Assembly: GCF_014083985.1 (NCBI RefSeq)
Contig: NZ_CP046907.1
Location: 3,510,501 to 3,574,500, forward strand
Length of the DNA stretch: 64,000 nucleotides
Reading direction: 5' to 3'
DNA from: Streptomyces sp. SCUT-3
GTDB lineage: Bacteria > Actinomycetota > Actinomycetes > Streptomycetales > Streptomycetaceae
In this document: in pieces, positions 28,166-36,288 of the stretch
Layout: each line of letters starts with the position of its first letter
Position numbering within the stretch: the first letter of the stretch is position 1
The notes under the pieces: model-generated
The model's database searches: none
Seen by the model: only the letters and a program-made list of their open reading frames with translations
What the model was told of the DNA's origin: nothing
Program-made: the position numbers and the translations under genes

Positions 28166-29269
28166 GTGACAATGGTGTGGGGCAGGGCGGAGCAGCAGGA
28201 CTTCCGCAGCCGGGTGCGCGGCTGCATCGTCGGCGGTGCCGTCGGCGACGCGCTGGGCGCCGGCATCGAGTTCGACTCGCTGGACAGGATCCGGGCCGCG
28301 CACGGCCCGGCCGGCGTCACCGACTACGTGACCGCCTTCGGCCGCCGCGGCGCGGTCACCGACGACACCCAGATGACGATGTTCACCGTCGAGGGCCTCG
28401 TCCGCGCCCATGTCCGCAGGGACACCGGAGACTGGCACCCGCCCACCGACGTGCACCGCGCCTACCTGCGCTGGTACGCCACCCAGAACCACTGGGGCCC
28501 CGACGAGCGCACCCCGGACAGCGGATGGCTGGCCCGGGAGGAGTGGCTCTACAGCCGCCGCGCCCCCGGCGGTGCCTGCCTGAGCGGCCTCGAGGACGAC
28601 CGGATGGGCACCCTCGACGCCCCGAAGAACCCCGGGTCCAAGGGCTGCGGCACGGTCATGCGCTCCGCGCCCTTCGGCCTCCTGGTGGGCTGGGAACCGG
28701 CCCTGGTGTTCCAGTTGGCCTCCGAGTGCGCCGTGCTGACGCACGGACACCCCACCGGGCGCCTGGCGGCCGCCGCGTTCGCCGTGATCGTCCACGGCGT
28801 GGCCCGCGGCGAGGACCTGGAGACCGCCACCCGGGGCGCACTGGCCCTCGTGGCCGGCCACACCGGCCACGAGGAGACCACCGCGGCCCTGGAGGGCGCC
28901 CTGGCCGCCGCCCGTTCCGGACCGCCCACCGCGGAGCGGGTCGAGTCGCTCGGCCTGGGCTGGGTCGCGGAGGAGGCCCTCGCCATCGGCCTGTACTGCG
29001 CCCTGGTGGCCGAGGACGTCCGGCACGGGCTGCTGCTCGCGGTGAACCACTCCGGCGACAGCGACTCCACCGGCTCCGTCTGCGGCAACCTGCTGGGCGC
29101 CCTCCACGGCGAGACGGCCCTGCCGCCCGCTTGGGTCGCCGAGCTGGAGGGCCGGGGCGCCCTGCTGCAGCTCGCCGACGACTTCGCCATGGAGATGACC
29201 CAGGGTGGGGAACTGCACGGCCCCGGAGCCGTCTCGGACGCCTGGACCGCCCGCTACCCCCGATCCTGA
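28166..29269 (+). CDS. ADP-ribosylglycohydrolase family protein (DraG/ARH-like)
   Basis: 367 residues from GTG 28166, 8 bp after GAGGGGG (ATG 28172 is the alternative). The family hallmarks are clear: 'RGCIVGGAVGDALGAGIEF', the metal-binding 'VTDDTQMTMFTVEGL', 'GSKGCGTVMRSAPFGL', 'LTHGHPTGRLAAAAFA', and the second metal site 'NHSGDSDSTGSVCGNLLGALHG'. It removes ADP-ribose from proteins or small molecules using two Mg ions. All key Asp residues are present, so it should be active. Target unknown. Monocistronic by spacing. Confidence 0.93.
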   Translation: MTMVWGRAEQQDFRSRVRGCIVGGAVGDALGAGIEFDSLDRIRAAHGPAGVTDYVTAFGRRGAVTDDTQMTMFTVEGLVRAHVRRDTGDWHPPTDVHRAYLRWYATQNHWGPDERTPDSGWLAREEWLYSRRAPGGACLSGLEDDRMGTLDAPKNPGSKGCGTVMRSAPFGLLVGWEPALVFQLASECAVLTHGHPTGRLAAAAFAVIVHGVARGEDLETATRGALALVAGHTGHEETTAALEGALAAARSGPPTAERVESLGLGWVAEEALAIGLYCALVAEDVRHGLLLAVNHSGDSDSTGSVCGNLLGALHGETALPPAWVAELEGRGALLQLADDFAMEMTQGGELHGPGAVSDAWTARYPRS

Positions 29270-29413
29270 CCCCGGCGACCCCGGCGGCTTCAGCTCGTCG
29301 GCGCCGGACCCCGGCTCCTGCGGGCCGTTCCGGTTCCCGCTCGCGCATTTCGGTCCGCGAGGGAGGGAACCGTTCCGGGCGCTCCGGATGTCCGACATGA
29401 GGAAGGCGTAAAG

Positions 29414-29432
29414 ACTGCCGGTTCCCGGCAGT
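29414..29432. terminator. hairpin between glycohydrolase and NfeD-like gene
   Basis: ACTGCCGG-TTC-CCGGCAGT, an 8-bp perfect stem with a 3-nt loop in the 234-bp gap. It may terminate the upstream gene or act in the leader of the downstream one. Confidence 0.45.
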
Positions 29433-29503
29433 GCGGAACTCCCTCCGGAGCTGCGAGGATCCGCTCCGGCAGGGAAACGCGCGACGAGGGGAGGGGGGTC
29501 GGG

Positions 29504-30013
29504 GTGACACTGTTTCTCGGACTCGGCATCGCCGGGCTCGTCCTGCTGGCACTCGCCCTGGTGTTCGACGGATTCCTCGAAGGCGTCCTGGGCGGGGCCG
29601 CGGAGGGAGCCTTCGGCGGTCTGGTGTCGCTGCCCGCGATCGCCGGCTTCGTGTCCATGCTCGGTTTCTGCGCGGCGGCGGTCCAGGGCGCGACCGGCCT
29701 CGGCACGACCGCGGCGGTCCTGTCCGGAGTCGTGGCCGGCGTGGTCACGGCCTGGCTGGTCGTGCGGCTCAGCCGGCTGCTGATGCGGGACCAGACCGAT
29801 CCGGTGCTGCGCAGCGACGACCTCGTGGGCGCGGCCGGCTCGGTGGTCACGCCGATCCCGGCCGGAGGATACGGCGAGGTGATGCTCCACCTCACCGGGC
29901 AGCCGGTGAAGTACGCGGCCCGCAGCGCGGAACCGGTGCCCCGGGGCGCGGAGGTGTGGGTCGCGGAGGTGCTGTCCACCACCTCGGTGGAAGTCCGCCC
30001 CGTCGAACGCTGA
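29504..30013 (+). CDS. NfeD-like membrane protein, partner of flotillin
   Basis: 169 residues from GTG 29504 behind GAGGGG. Two or three membrane segments in the first ~95 residues (LFLGLGIAGLVLLALALVF, SLPAIAGFVSMLGFCAAAV, TAAVLSGVVAGVVTAWLVV) are followed by a soluble OB-fold-like C-terminus (DDLVGAAGSVVTPIPAGGYGEVML ... GAEVWVAEVL). This is the NfeD/YqiJ arrangement. Such proteins are usually encoded next to an SPFH protein, as here (flotillin at 30328), and take part in membrane-microdomain organisation. Confidence 0.82.
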   Translation: MTLFLGLGIAGLVLLALALVFDGFLEGVLGGAAEGAFGGLVSLPAIAGFVSMLGFCAAAVQGATGLGTTAAVLSGVVAGVVTAWLVVRLSRLLMRDQTDPVLRSDDLVGAAGSVVTPIPAGGYGEVMLHLTGQPVKYAARSAEPVPRGAEVWVAEVLSTTSVEVRPVER

Positions 30014-30052
30014 ACCGGGGCTGCGCCGCCCCGTCCGCGGCACCGGCCCGGT

Positions 30053-30127
30053 CCCTCCGCCCGGCCCGGTCCCTCCGCCCGGCCCGGTCCCTCCGCCCGG
30101 CCCGGTCCCTCCGTCCGGCCCGTCCGG
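30053..30127. repeat. 18-bp tandem repeat, four copies
   Basis: CGGCCCGGTCCCTCCGCC repeats four times head to tail in the 314-bp spacer between the NfeD-like gene and flotillin, then decays into related words. No gene is seen in the spacer. Confidence 0.8.
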
Positions 30128-30327
30128 TCCGCCCGGCCTGTTCGGCCCGTCCGCACAGGCACCCCACCGCGCCGCTCGCCCCGCCCCCACCGCCCGCACC
30201 GCCCGACCGTCCCGTTCCTGCTCCAGCCGACAGTCCAACCCCGGCCGGCGGCCCAGCCCCGGCCCGGTACTCCGAATCACCGCAACCAGCCGTCCGCAAC
30301 GGACGCGCGAGGGGGGACGTGCCCATC

Positions 30328-31830
30328 ATGAGCCCGGTAGCCGCAGCAGTCACCGGAGTCGTCGTACTCCTGGTACTCCTGGCCCTGGTCGTCATCACCC
30401 GCTACAAGGTCGCCGGTCCCAGCGAGGCCTTCGTCATCACCGGCCGCCGTGGGAAGCGGACCGTCGACCCGGCCACCGGCCGGGCCACCACCGACAACAG
30501 CGGTCAGAAGGTCGTCGTCGGCGGCGGTGTCTTCGTCGTGCCGTTCGTCCAGCAGCGGCACGTGATGGACCTGTCCAGCCGCCACATCCCGGTCGCGGTG
30601 CGCGGCGCGGTCACCCTGCGCGGCGTCAAGGTCAACCTGGACGGCGTCGCCATCGTCAAGGTCGGGGGCAACGAGGACTCCATCCGCGCGGCCGCCCAGC
30701 GCTTCCTGCAGCAGCAGGAGGGCATCGTCGGATTCACCCAGGAGGTCCTCTCCGGCGCCCTGCGCGCCATCGTCGGCCGCATGTCGGTGGAGGACGTCAT
30801 CCGCGACCGGGCCGCCTTCGCCAGCCAGGTCGCCGAGGAGGCCGAGGCCAGCCTCTCCGGCCAGGGCCTGGTCCTCGACGCCTTCCAGATCCAGGACATC
30901 ACCACCGAGGGCAGCTACCTGGAGGACCTGGGCCGCCCCGAGGCCGCCCGCGCCCGCCAGGAGGCGGACATCGCCGAGGCCGTCGCCCGCCGCGCCTCCG
31001 AGCAGGCCCGGCTGAAGGCCGAGGAGGAGATCGCGGTCGCCGAGCGGACCCTCTACCTGCGCCAGGCCGAGATCAAGGCGGAGACCGACGCGGCGGCCGC
31101 CAAGGCCAACGCGGCCGGCCCGCTGGCCGACGCCGCCCGCCAGCAGGAGGTCCTCGCCGAGCAGGAGAAGGTCGCCCAGCGGCAGGCCGCCCTGACCGAC
31201 CGCCAGCTCGACACGCAGGTCCGCAAGCCCGCCGACGCCGAGCGCTACCGCGCCGAGCAGGAGGCCGAGGCCCGTCGCATCGCCCTGGTCAAGCAGGCCG
31301 AGGCCGAGGCCGAGCGCGACCGGCTCACCGGTGAGGGCGAGAAGCAGCGCCGCGCCGCCCTCGCCGACGCCGTGCGCATCGAGGGAGAGGCGGAGGCGTC
31401 CGCCATCGCCGCACGCGGCCGCGCCGAGGCCGAGGCCATGCAGAAGAAGGCCGACGCCTTCGCCCAGTACGGTGACGCGGCCGTCCTGCAGATGCTCACC
31501 GAGGTGCTGCCGCAGGTCGTCGCCAAGGCTGCCGAGCCGCTGTCGGCCATCGACAAGCTGACGGTGATCTCCACCGACGGCGCGGGGCGCCTGCCCAAGG
31601 CCGTGGCCGACAACGTCACCCAGGGCATGGAGCTGCTCGGCTCCGTCACCGGGGTGGACCTGGCGGACCTGCTCTCCCGCTTCACCGCGCGCGACGGCGC
31701 GGGGGAGAGGAACCGCCCGGCGGCCGGCGGCCCCGGGGCCGTCAGCGCCTCCCCGTCCGACTCCGCGGACCCGGACCAGGAGCAGGCACCGCACTCCGGC
31801 TCCGGCGGGCGGGTGGAGATCACGGGCTGA
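30328..31830 (+). CDS. flotillin-like SPFH/Band 7 protein
   Basis: 500 residues from ATG 30328 (GTG 30319 possible) behind GCGAGGGGGG. N-terminal membrane anchor (AAVTGVVVLLVLLALVVI), then an SPFH domain (~30-200; VRGAVTLRGVKVNLDGVAIVKVG, VEDVIRDRAAFASQV, LVLDAFQIQDI). A long Ala/Glu/Arg coiled-coil follows (~210-400; AEAVARRASEQARLKAEEE, EAEASAIAARGRAEAEAMQ) with the flotillin EA repeats, and the tail is acidic and Ser-rich. It should oligomerise at membrane microdomains. It is paired with the NfeD-like gene upstream, the common bacterial arrangement. Confidence 0.93.
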   Translation: MSPVAAAVTGVVVLLVLLALVVITRYKVAGPSEAFVITGRRGKRTVDPATGRATTDNSGQKVVVGGGVFVVPFVQQRHVMDLSSRHIPVAVRGAVTLRGVKVNLDGVAIVKVGGNEDSIRAAAQRFLQQQEGIVGFTQEVLSGALRAIVGRMSVEDVIRDRAAFASQVAEEAEASLSGQGLVLDAFQIQDITTEGSYLEDLGRPEAARARQEADIAEAVARRASEQARLKAEEEIAVAERTLYLRQAEIKAETDAAAAKANAAGPLADAARQQEVLAEQEKVAQRQAALTDRQLDTQVRKPADAERYRAEQEAEARRIALVKQAEAEAERDRLTGEGEKQRRAALADAVRIEGEAEASAIAARGRAEAEAMQKKADAFAQYGDAAVLQMLTEVLPQVVAKAAEPLSAIDKLTVISTDGAGRLPKAVADNVTQGMELLGSVTGVDLADLLSRFTARDGAGERNRPAAGGPGAVSASPSDSADPDQEQAPHSGSGGRVEITG

Positions 31831-31841
31831 CCCTGCCGTGA

Positions 31842-31865
31842 CGCCCCCGGGACTGCCCGGGGGCG
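31842..31865 (+). terminator. hairpin terminator after flotillin
   Basis: CGCCCCCGGG-ACTG-CCCGGGGGCG, a perfect 10-bp stem with a 4-nt loop, 11 bp past the stop. Confidence 0.75.
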
Positions 31866-32055
31866 CTGCCGGAAAGTGCGGCCCGGGCCGCAGGCCAGGG
31901 AAACGGGGGAGGGAACGGGGGAACGGGGGACCAGGGCGGGGCGGGCCGGCTACGGGGGTGTCGGCGCGCCCCGCCCTGCCGTACCACCACTGCCGCACCG
32001 GCCGTCCCGGCCCGCCGGGACATTCGCCGTCGCGGCCCGCCGGAACAGCGCTCCC

Positions 32056-33156
32056 TCACAGCTCCTTGGTCGGCCAGTCCAGCAGACGGGCCCCTATCAC
32101 CGCGGTCTGCAGCGTGTAACGCTGCATCGAGTCCCCCGGATCCGCACCGGTGAGCCGGTGCACCCGCTCCAGCCGGTAGGTCAGGGCCCGGACGCTCAGA
32201 CCGATCCGGCGGGCGGCCTCGGCCGACACGCATCCCGAGGCGAAGTAGGCGTCCAGGGTGTCCAGCAGCGGCCCGGCCCCGCCCCGCGCCTGGGCCAACG
32301 GCCCCAGCACGGTGCGCACCAGGTCGGCCAGGGCCTCCCGGTCCCGGCTCAGCACGGGGAAGACCAGCAGGTCGGACGCCCACAGCACCGGCGTGTCCAG
32401 GCCCATGGTCCGGGCCAGTTCCAGGGCGCCCAGCGCCTCCTCGTAGCTGTGCACGACACCGCCCGGGCCCGGATGCGGCCGGCCGACGGCCACCCGGCAG
32501 TCCGCGCCGCCCGTCGCGGCCCGCACCTGCTCGGCGAAGTACCGCACGACGTCGTCCTGGTCGTCGGGGGCGATGCACACCAGCCGGCCGCCCTTGGTGG
32601 TCAGCAGCACCCGCCGCTCGCCGAACCGGCCGGTCAGCGCGCTCTCCACCCTGCGGGTCACCGGATGGATGTCGTCGAAGAGCTCGGGGCCCCGGGCCAC
32701 GGCCGCCACGTGGGACCGGGCCAGCCTCAGCCCGAACCGCACCGCGCGGGCGGACAGATGGCCCAGGTCGCTGCGCCCGTACAGCAGGTCGTCGATGAAC
32801 TCCCGGCGGTCCGCCGCTTCCTGGCGCACCGCAAGGAGCTGTGCCCGCTCGTAGCCGGCGGCCACGGCGTCCACCACCTGTTCCACGGCCCGCAGCACGC
32901 TCTCCCCGGCCGCCCGCACCTCCCGCGCCCCCGCCGCACCCGACATGCCGGGCAGGTCCGGCCACGCGGAGCGGGTCTGCTCCAGGATGCGGCCGACGAG
33001 CGGGCGCAGCCCGTACCCCCGCCGTGCGGCGTCCTCCCCCAGGTCCTTGCGGGCCTCCAGTTCCTCGCGCCGCGGGAGACGCCCGGTCGTGGAGACCTCG
33101 GCGAGCATCTCCACGTAGCCGTCCAGGTATTCCTCGGGTATCGGCTGCCGGCCCAC
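32056..33156 (-). CDS. PucR/CdaR-type helix-turn-helix transcriptional regulator
   Basis: About 366 residues. GTG 33156 is preferred because GAGGGAG lies just upstream; an in-frame GTG 33171 lacks a ribosome site. The C-terminus is the PucR HTH (SAEAARRIGLSVRALTYRLERVHRLTG). The middle is a GGDEF-like or sugar-diacid-type sensing region (VAVGRPHPGPGGVVHSYEEALGALELA). The N-terminal ~130 residues are helical. Members regulate purine, sugar-acid or amino-acid metabolism, but no metabolic neighbour points to a target here. Confidence 0.82.
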   Translation of the reverse strand: MGRQPIPEEYLDGYVEMLAEVSTTGRLPRREELEARKDLGEDAARRGYGLRPLVGRILEQTRSAWPDLPGMSGAAGAREVRAAGESVLRAVEQVVDAVAAGYERAQLLAVRQEAADRREFIDDLLYGRSDLGHLSARAVRFGLRLARSHVAAVARGPELFDDIHPVTRRVESALTGRFGERRVLLTTKGGRLVCIAPDDQDDVVRYFAEQVRAATGGADCRVAVGRPHPGPGGVVHSYEEALGALELARTMGLDTPVLWASDLLVFPVLSRDREALADLVRTVLGPLAQARGGAGPLLDTLDAYFASGCVSAEAARRIGLSVRALTYRLERVHRLTGADPGDSMQRYTLQTAVIGARLLDWPTKEL

Positions 33157-33451
33157 GTACCGCTCCCTCACTGTCTCGTGTGCGGTACAAGGTACTCAGA
33201 CGTTCCGCGCGGCCCGGCCCCGCCTGCCGCACCGGCCCCGTTCGTCGCACCGGCCCCGTTCGTCGCACCGGCCCCGTTCGTCGCACCGGCTCCACCTGTC
33301 GCACCGGCCTCCTGCCGGTCTGCCCCGGTGCGCCCGTGCGCGGACACGAAAGAGCCCCCTCGGCAGGGACGGCGTATCCCGACGAGAGGGCTCTGGACCT
33401 GGTGGTCCGGGCCGGTGCGCGGCCTTCCGGATTCCGGGAGGGGGACGGGGC

Positions 33452-33673
33452 TCAGACGTTCCCGAAAGCACCGCCGGTCACGTCCGCGACGAACGCGGAC
33501 CATGCTTCGGCGGAGAAGCTGAGCGCCGGGCCGCCGGGGTTCTTGGAGTCCCGGACGGCGATCGACGTCGGGGAGGGCGTCGCCACCTCGACGCACTGCC
33601 CGTTGGCGCCCGAGTAGGACGACTTCTTCCACGCCAGTCCGCCGAACCCTGCGGAGTCCTGCCTGGTCATCAT
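33452..33673 (-). CDS. DUF397 protein
   Basis: 73 residues from ATG 33673 with GGAG 5 bp upstream. The DUF397 core is clear: 'LAWKKSSYSGANGQCVEVA', 'IAVRDSKNPGGPALSFSAEAWSAFVADV'. These small proteins are encoded beside XRE-family regulators in Streptomyces (WhiJ/AbaA types) and are thought to modulate them. The XRE partner gene lies upstream on the same strand (34147-35004). A terminator separates the two, so this one has its own promoter. Confidence 0.93.
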   Translation of the reverse strand: MMTRQDSAGFGGLAWKKSSYSGANGQCVEVATPSPTSIAVRDSKNPGGPALSFSAEAWSAFVADVTGGAFGNV

Positions 33674-34080
33674 GATCACTCCGACTTCTGCGCGAGTCCG
33701 CACGATGTGCTCCGCGGCACCCGGAGGGACAGCGCCGTCTCCGCACCGACCTGCTGCATCGTGCTGTCGTGGGCCGCAACGTGCTGCGGTCCTATGGTCA
33801 TGACGTTACTCGTCAACTTCACGCTGGAGAGCGGATGTTCACCCGTCTGACTGGCATATTCCAGAAATACGGACAGCGGTGGGGGCAAGGGGTGTACGGT
33901 GTCCCGCCCCTGCCCCCGGCCTCTCGGCCCGTACCGCTCCGACAGGCCCCCGCGCCGGCTCCTCATGGCGCCGACGCCCCGCGGCACCGGCCCCTCGCGC
34001 CCCCGCACCGACTGCCGTCCCCGAACCGGCCGCCGCCCCGCGTCGACCACCGCGCGGAACCGGCCGTCGCACGGCACAGG
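33674..34080. other. promoter region of DUF397 gene
   Basis: About 400 bp between the XRE terminator and the DUF397 gene. The part near 33770-33880 is less GC-rich and holds several T-rich words. No additional gene is supported. Confidence 0.4.
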
Positions 34081-34117
34081 AAGGGCGCCTTCCCGTTCTC
34101 GCCGGGAAGGCGCCCTC
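34081..34117 (-). terminator. strong hairpin terminator after the XRE regulator
   Basis: A perfect 14-bp stem, AGGGCGCCTTCCCG / CGGGAAGGCGCCCT, with a 7-nt loop, 30 bp beyond the minus-strand stop. Confidence 0.8.
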
Positions 34118-34146
34118 GGAAACCGGGGGACAGCGACGCCGGGACG

Positions 34147-35004
34147 TCAGCGCGCGTACTCCTTGGCGACCTGGACGATCTTCTCCCTCGTCTGCTCCGG
34201 GCTCAGCGCCAGGGCCCGCAGGTGCTCGTACATCACCGTGTACAGCCGGACGTCCGGCTCCTTCTCCAGGTAGAGGTCGCTGGTGACGCCCTCCAGGTAC
34301 ACCACGCTGGAGTCGGCGTCGTCGTGGAACTCCAGGATCGAGAAGGTCCCGGACATCCCCGGGTGCGCGCCGATCTCGTACGGCAGCACCTGGACGGTCA
34401 CGTGCGGCCAGGTGCTCAGCTCCGCCAGGTGGTCCAGCTGCTCGCGCATTATCGCCCGGTTCCCCACCACCCGGCGCAGCGCGGACTCGTCGATGACGGC
34501 CCAGAAGCGCAGCGGCGACTCGGCGTCGGATATGCGCACCTGGCGCTTGAGCCGCACCTCCGTCCGCTTCTCCACCTCGGCAGGGGTGGCCTCCGGCTGC
34601 CCGCCGGAGATCGCGGCCTCCGCGTAGGCGCGGGTCTGCAGCAGCCCCGGGATGATCAGCGACTCGTAGTTGCGGACCGAGGCGGCCTCCGCCTCCAGTC
34701 CGATGTAGACGCTGTACGGGATGTCGCCGAAGGCGTGCCACCAGCCGCGCTGCCGGGACTCCTTGGCCATCGTCATCAGCGACTCGACGACCCGCTCGTC
34801 CTGCACCTCGTAGACCTGGCACAGGTCGCGCACGTCGCGCTGGCTGATGCTGCGCCGGCCGTTCTCCAGCCGGCTGATCTTGGACTGCGAGACCAGGAGC
34901 CGCGTGGCCACCTCTTCGGCGGTCATGCCCTTCGCCTCGCGCAGTTTGCGCAACTCCGAGCCGAGTCGACGGCGTCTGACGGTCGGATTGACATTGGCGG
35001 CCAC
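34147..35004 (-). CDS. XRE-family (WhiJ-like) regulator with DUF5753 domain
   Basis: 285 residues from GTG 35004 with GGAGGTG 8 bp upstream. The HTH is at ~14-70 (LGSELRKLREAKGMTAEEVATRLLVSQSKISRLENGRRSI). The C-terminal ~170 residues are DUF5753 (YESLIIPGLLQTRAYAEAAI, EQLDHLAELSTWPHVTVQVLPYEIGAHPGMSG, VYLEGVTSDLYLE). Streptomyces carries many such proteins paired with DUF397 genes, several of which affect development and antibiotic production. I recall a pair of this type near afsR in S. coelicolor too. Confidence 0.93.
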   Translation of the reverse strand: MAANVNPTVRRRRLGSELRKLREAKGMTAEEVATRLLVSQSKISRLENGRRSISQRDVRDLCQVYEVQDERVVESLMTMAKESRQRGWWHAFGDIPYSVYIGLEAEAASVRNYESLIIPGLLQTRAYAEAAISGGQPEATPAEVEKRTEVRLKRQVRISDAESPLRFWAVIDESALRRVVGNRAIMREQLDHLAELSTWPHVTVQVLPYEIGAHPGMSGTFSILEFHDDADSSVVYLEGVTSDLYLEKEPDVRLYTVMYEHLRALALSPEQTREKIVQVAKEYAR

Positions 35005-35244
35005 GGGAAGCGCACCTCCGGATTCCAGTGTTCCAGCACATTTCCGCTGGCTTGCAGCCTCCCACCGACGATCGGTCCTCCGCCGGGAAACCGCCGGACA
35101 GCAACCGACCAGCGGCCCGCAGGGCCCGGCCGTGGCGGCCCGCGGGCCCGGCCGTCCGGCCGTCCGTCCGGCCGTCCGTCCGGCCACGACGGTGCCGGCC
35201 CGGCGGCCGCGGCGGACGTCCCGCGGCAGGCGTGCAGGGACAGC
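35005..35244. other. XRE promoter region with CGGCCGTCCGTC repeats
   Basis: Spacer between the XRE start and the GPP34 terminator. Around 35150-35190 there are three copies of a CGGCCGTCCGTC-like unit. No gene seen. Confidence 0.45.
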
Positions 35245-35290
35245 TGCGCGGGGTGGGGCACCGGTGTCGGCCGGTGCCCCACCCCGCGCA
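35245..35290 (-). terminator. very strong hairpin terminator after GPP34 gene
   Basis: A perfect 20-bp stem (left arm 35245-35264, right arm 35271-35290, core GGGGTGGGGCACCGG / CCGGTGCCCCACCCC) with loop TGTCGG, 34 bp past the stop. The longest perfect hairpin found in the window by eye. Confidence 0.85.
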
Positions 35291-35324
35291 GACTCGCTGT
35301 GGGCCCTGGCCCACGGTCCAGCTT

Positions 35325-36053
35325 CTAGCTCGCCGCGACCCGGGCCATTCCGCGACCCGTGGACCGCGGCGGGGCGGTCCGCGAGGGCGCGGTCCGCCCT
35401 CCGCCGGCATGCCGGCCGCGCGGCGCGGCCGCCGCGCCGTTCTGCACGTCCATGACGGCGTGCGCCACCATCCCGCCCATCGGGTCGTACCTGATGAGGT
35501 CGCGCAACCTGGAGCGGGACGACCGCCCTTCGTTGCCCGGGTACAGGTGCTTGCCGAGTCCCACCGAGTGGGCGAGCGCGGCGAGCGCCGCGGTCCGCGG
35601 GTCCGGCGGTACGCCGGTGCGGATCGCACTGTCCAGCCTGGTCTTGATCTCGCGGCTGACCGAACTGTCCGACGCCTGGTACCTGGTCGTCGGCAGCACC
35701 CCGCACATCTGGCTCTCCACGGCATGCACCATGCCGCAGCGCTCCAGGTGCGCGAGGTAGGTCTGGCGCAGGCCCAGCCTGGGCCCGCCGATCCAGTGGA
35801 CCGCGCGTACTGCACTGCCGCGTCGGCGCAGCAGTTCCAATGCGGTGTCCAAGGTCGGATCACCGGTCGGCCGTGGTACCACCACGGCGATACGATCCCC
35901 GTCTGGGGCTATTCGCCCGGCCAGCGCCAACTCGACGAGTTGTGCGCCGGCCAGGCCGAGGTCGAGCGACTGCGGCTGTGCCGTGGTACCCGTGGCCGGG
36001 TCCAAGGCCAGCAGCAGAAGCTCCTCCGGAATTGATCTGCGGCTCCTGCCCAT
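35325..36053 (-). CDS. GPP34 (GOLPH3/Vps74-like) family phosphoprotein
   Basis: 242 residues from ATG 36053 (GGGGAGG 5 bp upstream); ATG 36077 is further up without a better site. The N-terminus, 'SIPEELLLLALDPATGTT', followed by 'DLGLAGAQLVELALAGRIA', is the GPP34 signature. Next come 'PTLDTALELLRRRG', 'LRQTYLAHLERCGMVHAVES' and an Arg/Ala/Pro tail after ~205. Eukaryotic relatives bind phosphoinositides at the Golgi; the bacterial role is unknown, though Streptomyces has several copies. It lies beside XRE/DUF397 genes, a frequent association. Confidence 0.88.
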   Translation of the reverse strand: MGRSRRSIPEELLLLALDPATGTTAQPQSLDLGLAGAQLVELALAGRIAPDGDRIAVVVPRPTGDPTLDTALELLRRRGSAVRAVHWIGGPRLGLRQTYLAHLERCGMVHAVESQMCGVLPTTRYQASDSSVSREIKTRLDSAIRTGVPPDPRTAALAALAHSVGLGKHLYPGNEGRSSRSRLRDLIRYDPMGGMVAHAVMDVQNGAAAAPRGRHAGGGRTAPSRTAPPRSTGRGMARVAAS

Positions 36054-36288
36054 CCATGCCTCCCCGCGTGGATGCATGACAGGGTGACCCCTCTCACACC
36101 CGGCTGTCGAGAGTGCCTAGGTTCTTTGTGAGGGAACCAACAGGTATGTCGTTCTCGTCCAGCAGGTGGGTGAGGTGTCGGCGCGGGTCGGCGGAGACAC
36201 CGGTCAGGCCCTCACGGGACACTGGACAGCAGCGGGGCGACGCAGACGCGCGTCCCGTCCGATGTGCGCATTTCTGCAGGAGGTTTGG

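Noticed and set aside
30053-30127. Possible CRISPR array
   Set aside because: Units are head-to-tail with no spacers and no cas genes; a simple tandem repeat. The same holds for 6422-6530.
23405-30280. A 2291-codon open frame on the minus strand
   Set aside because: It is the antisense shadow of the permease, fbiC, glycohydrolase and NfeD genes, a typical effect of high third-position GC; the sense frames have clear families and ribosome sites.
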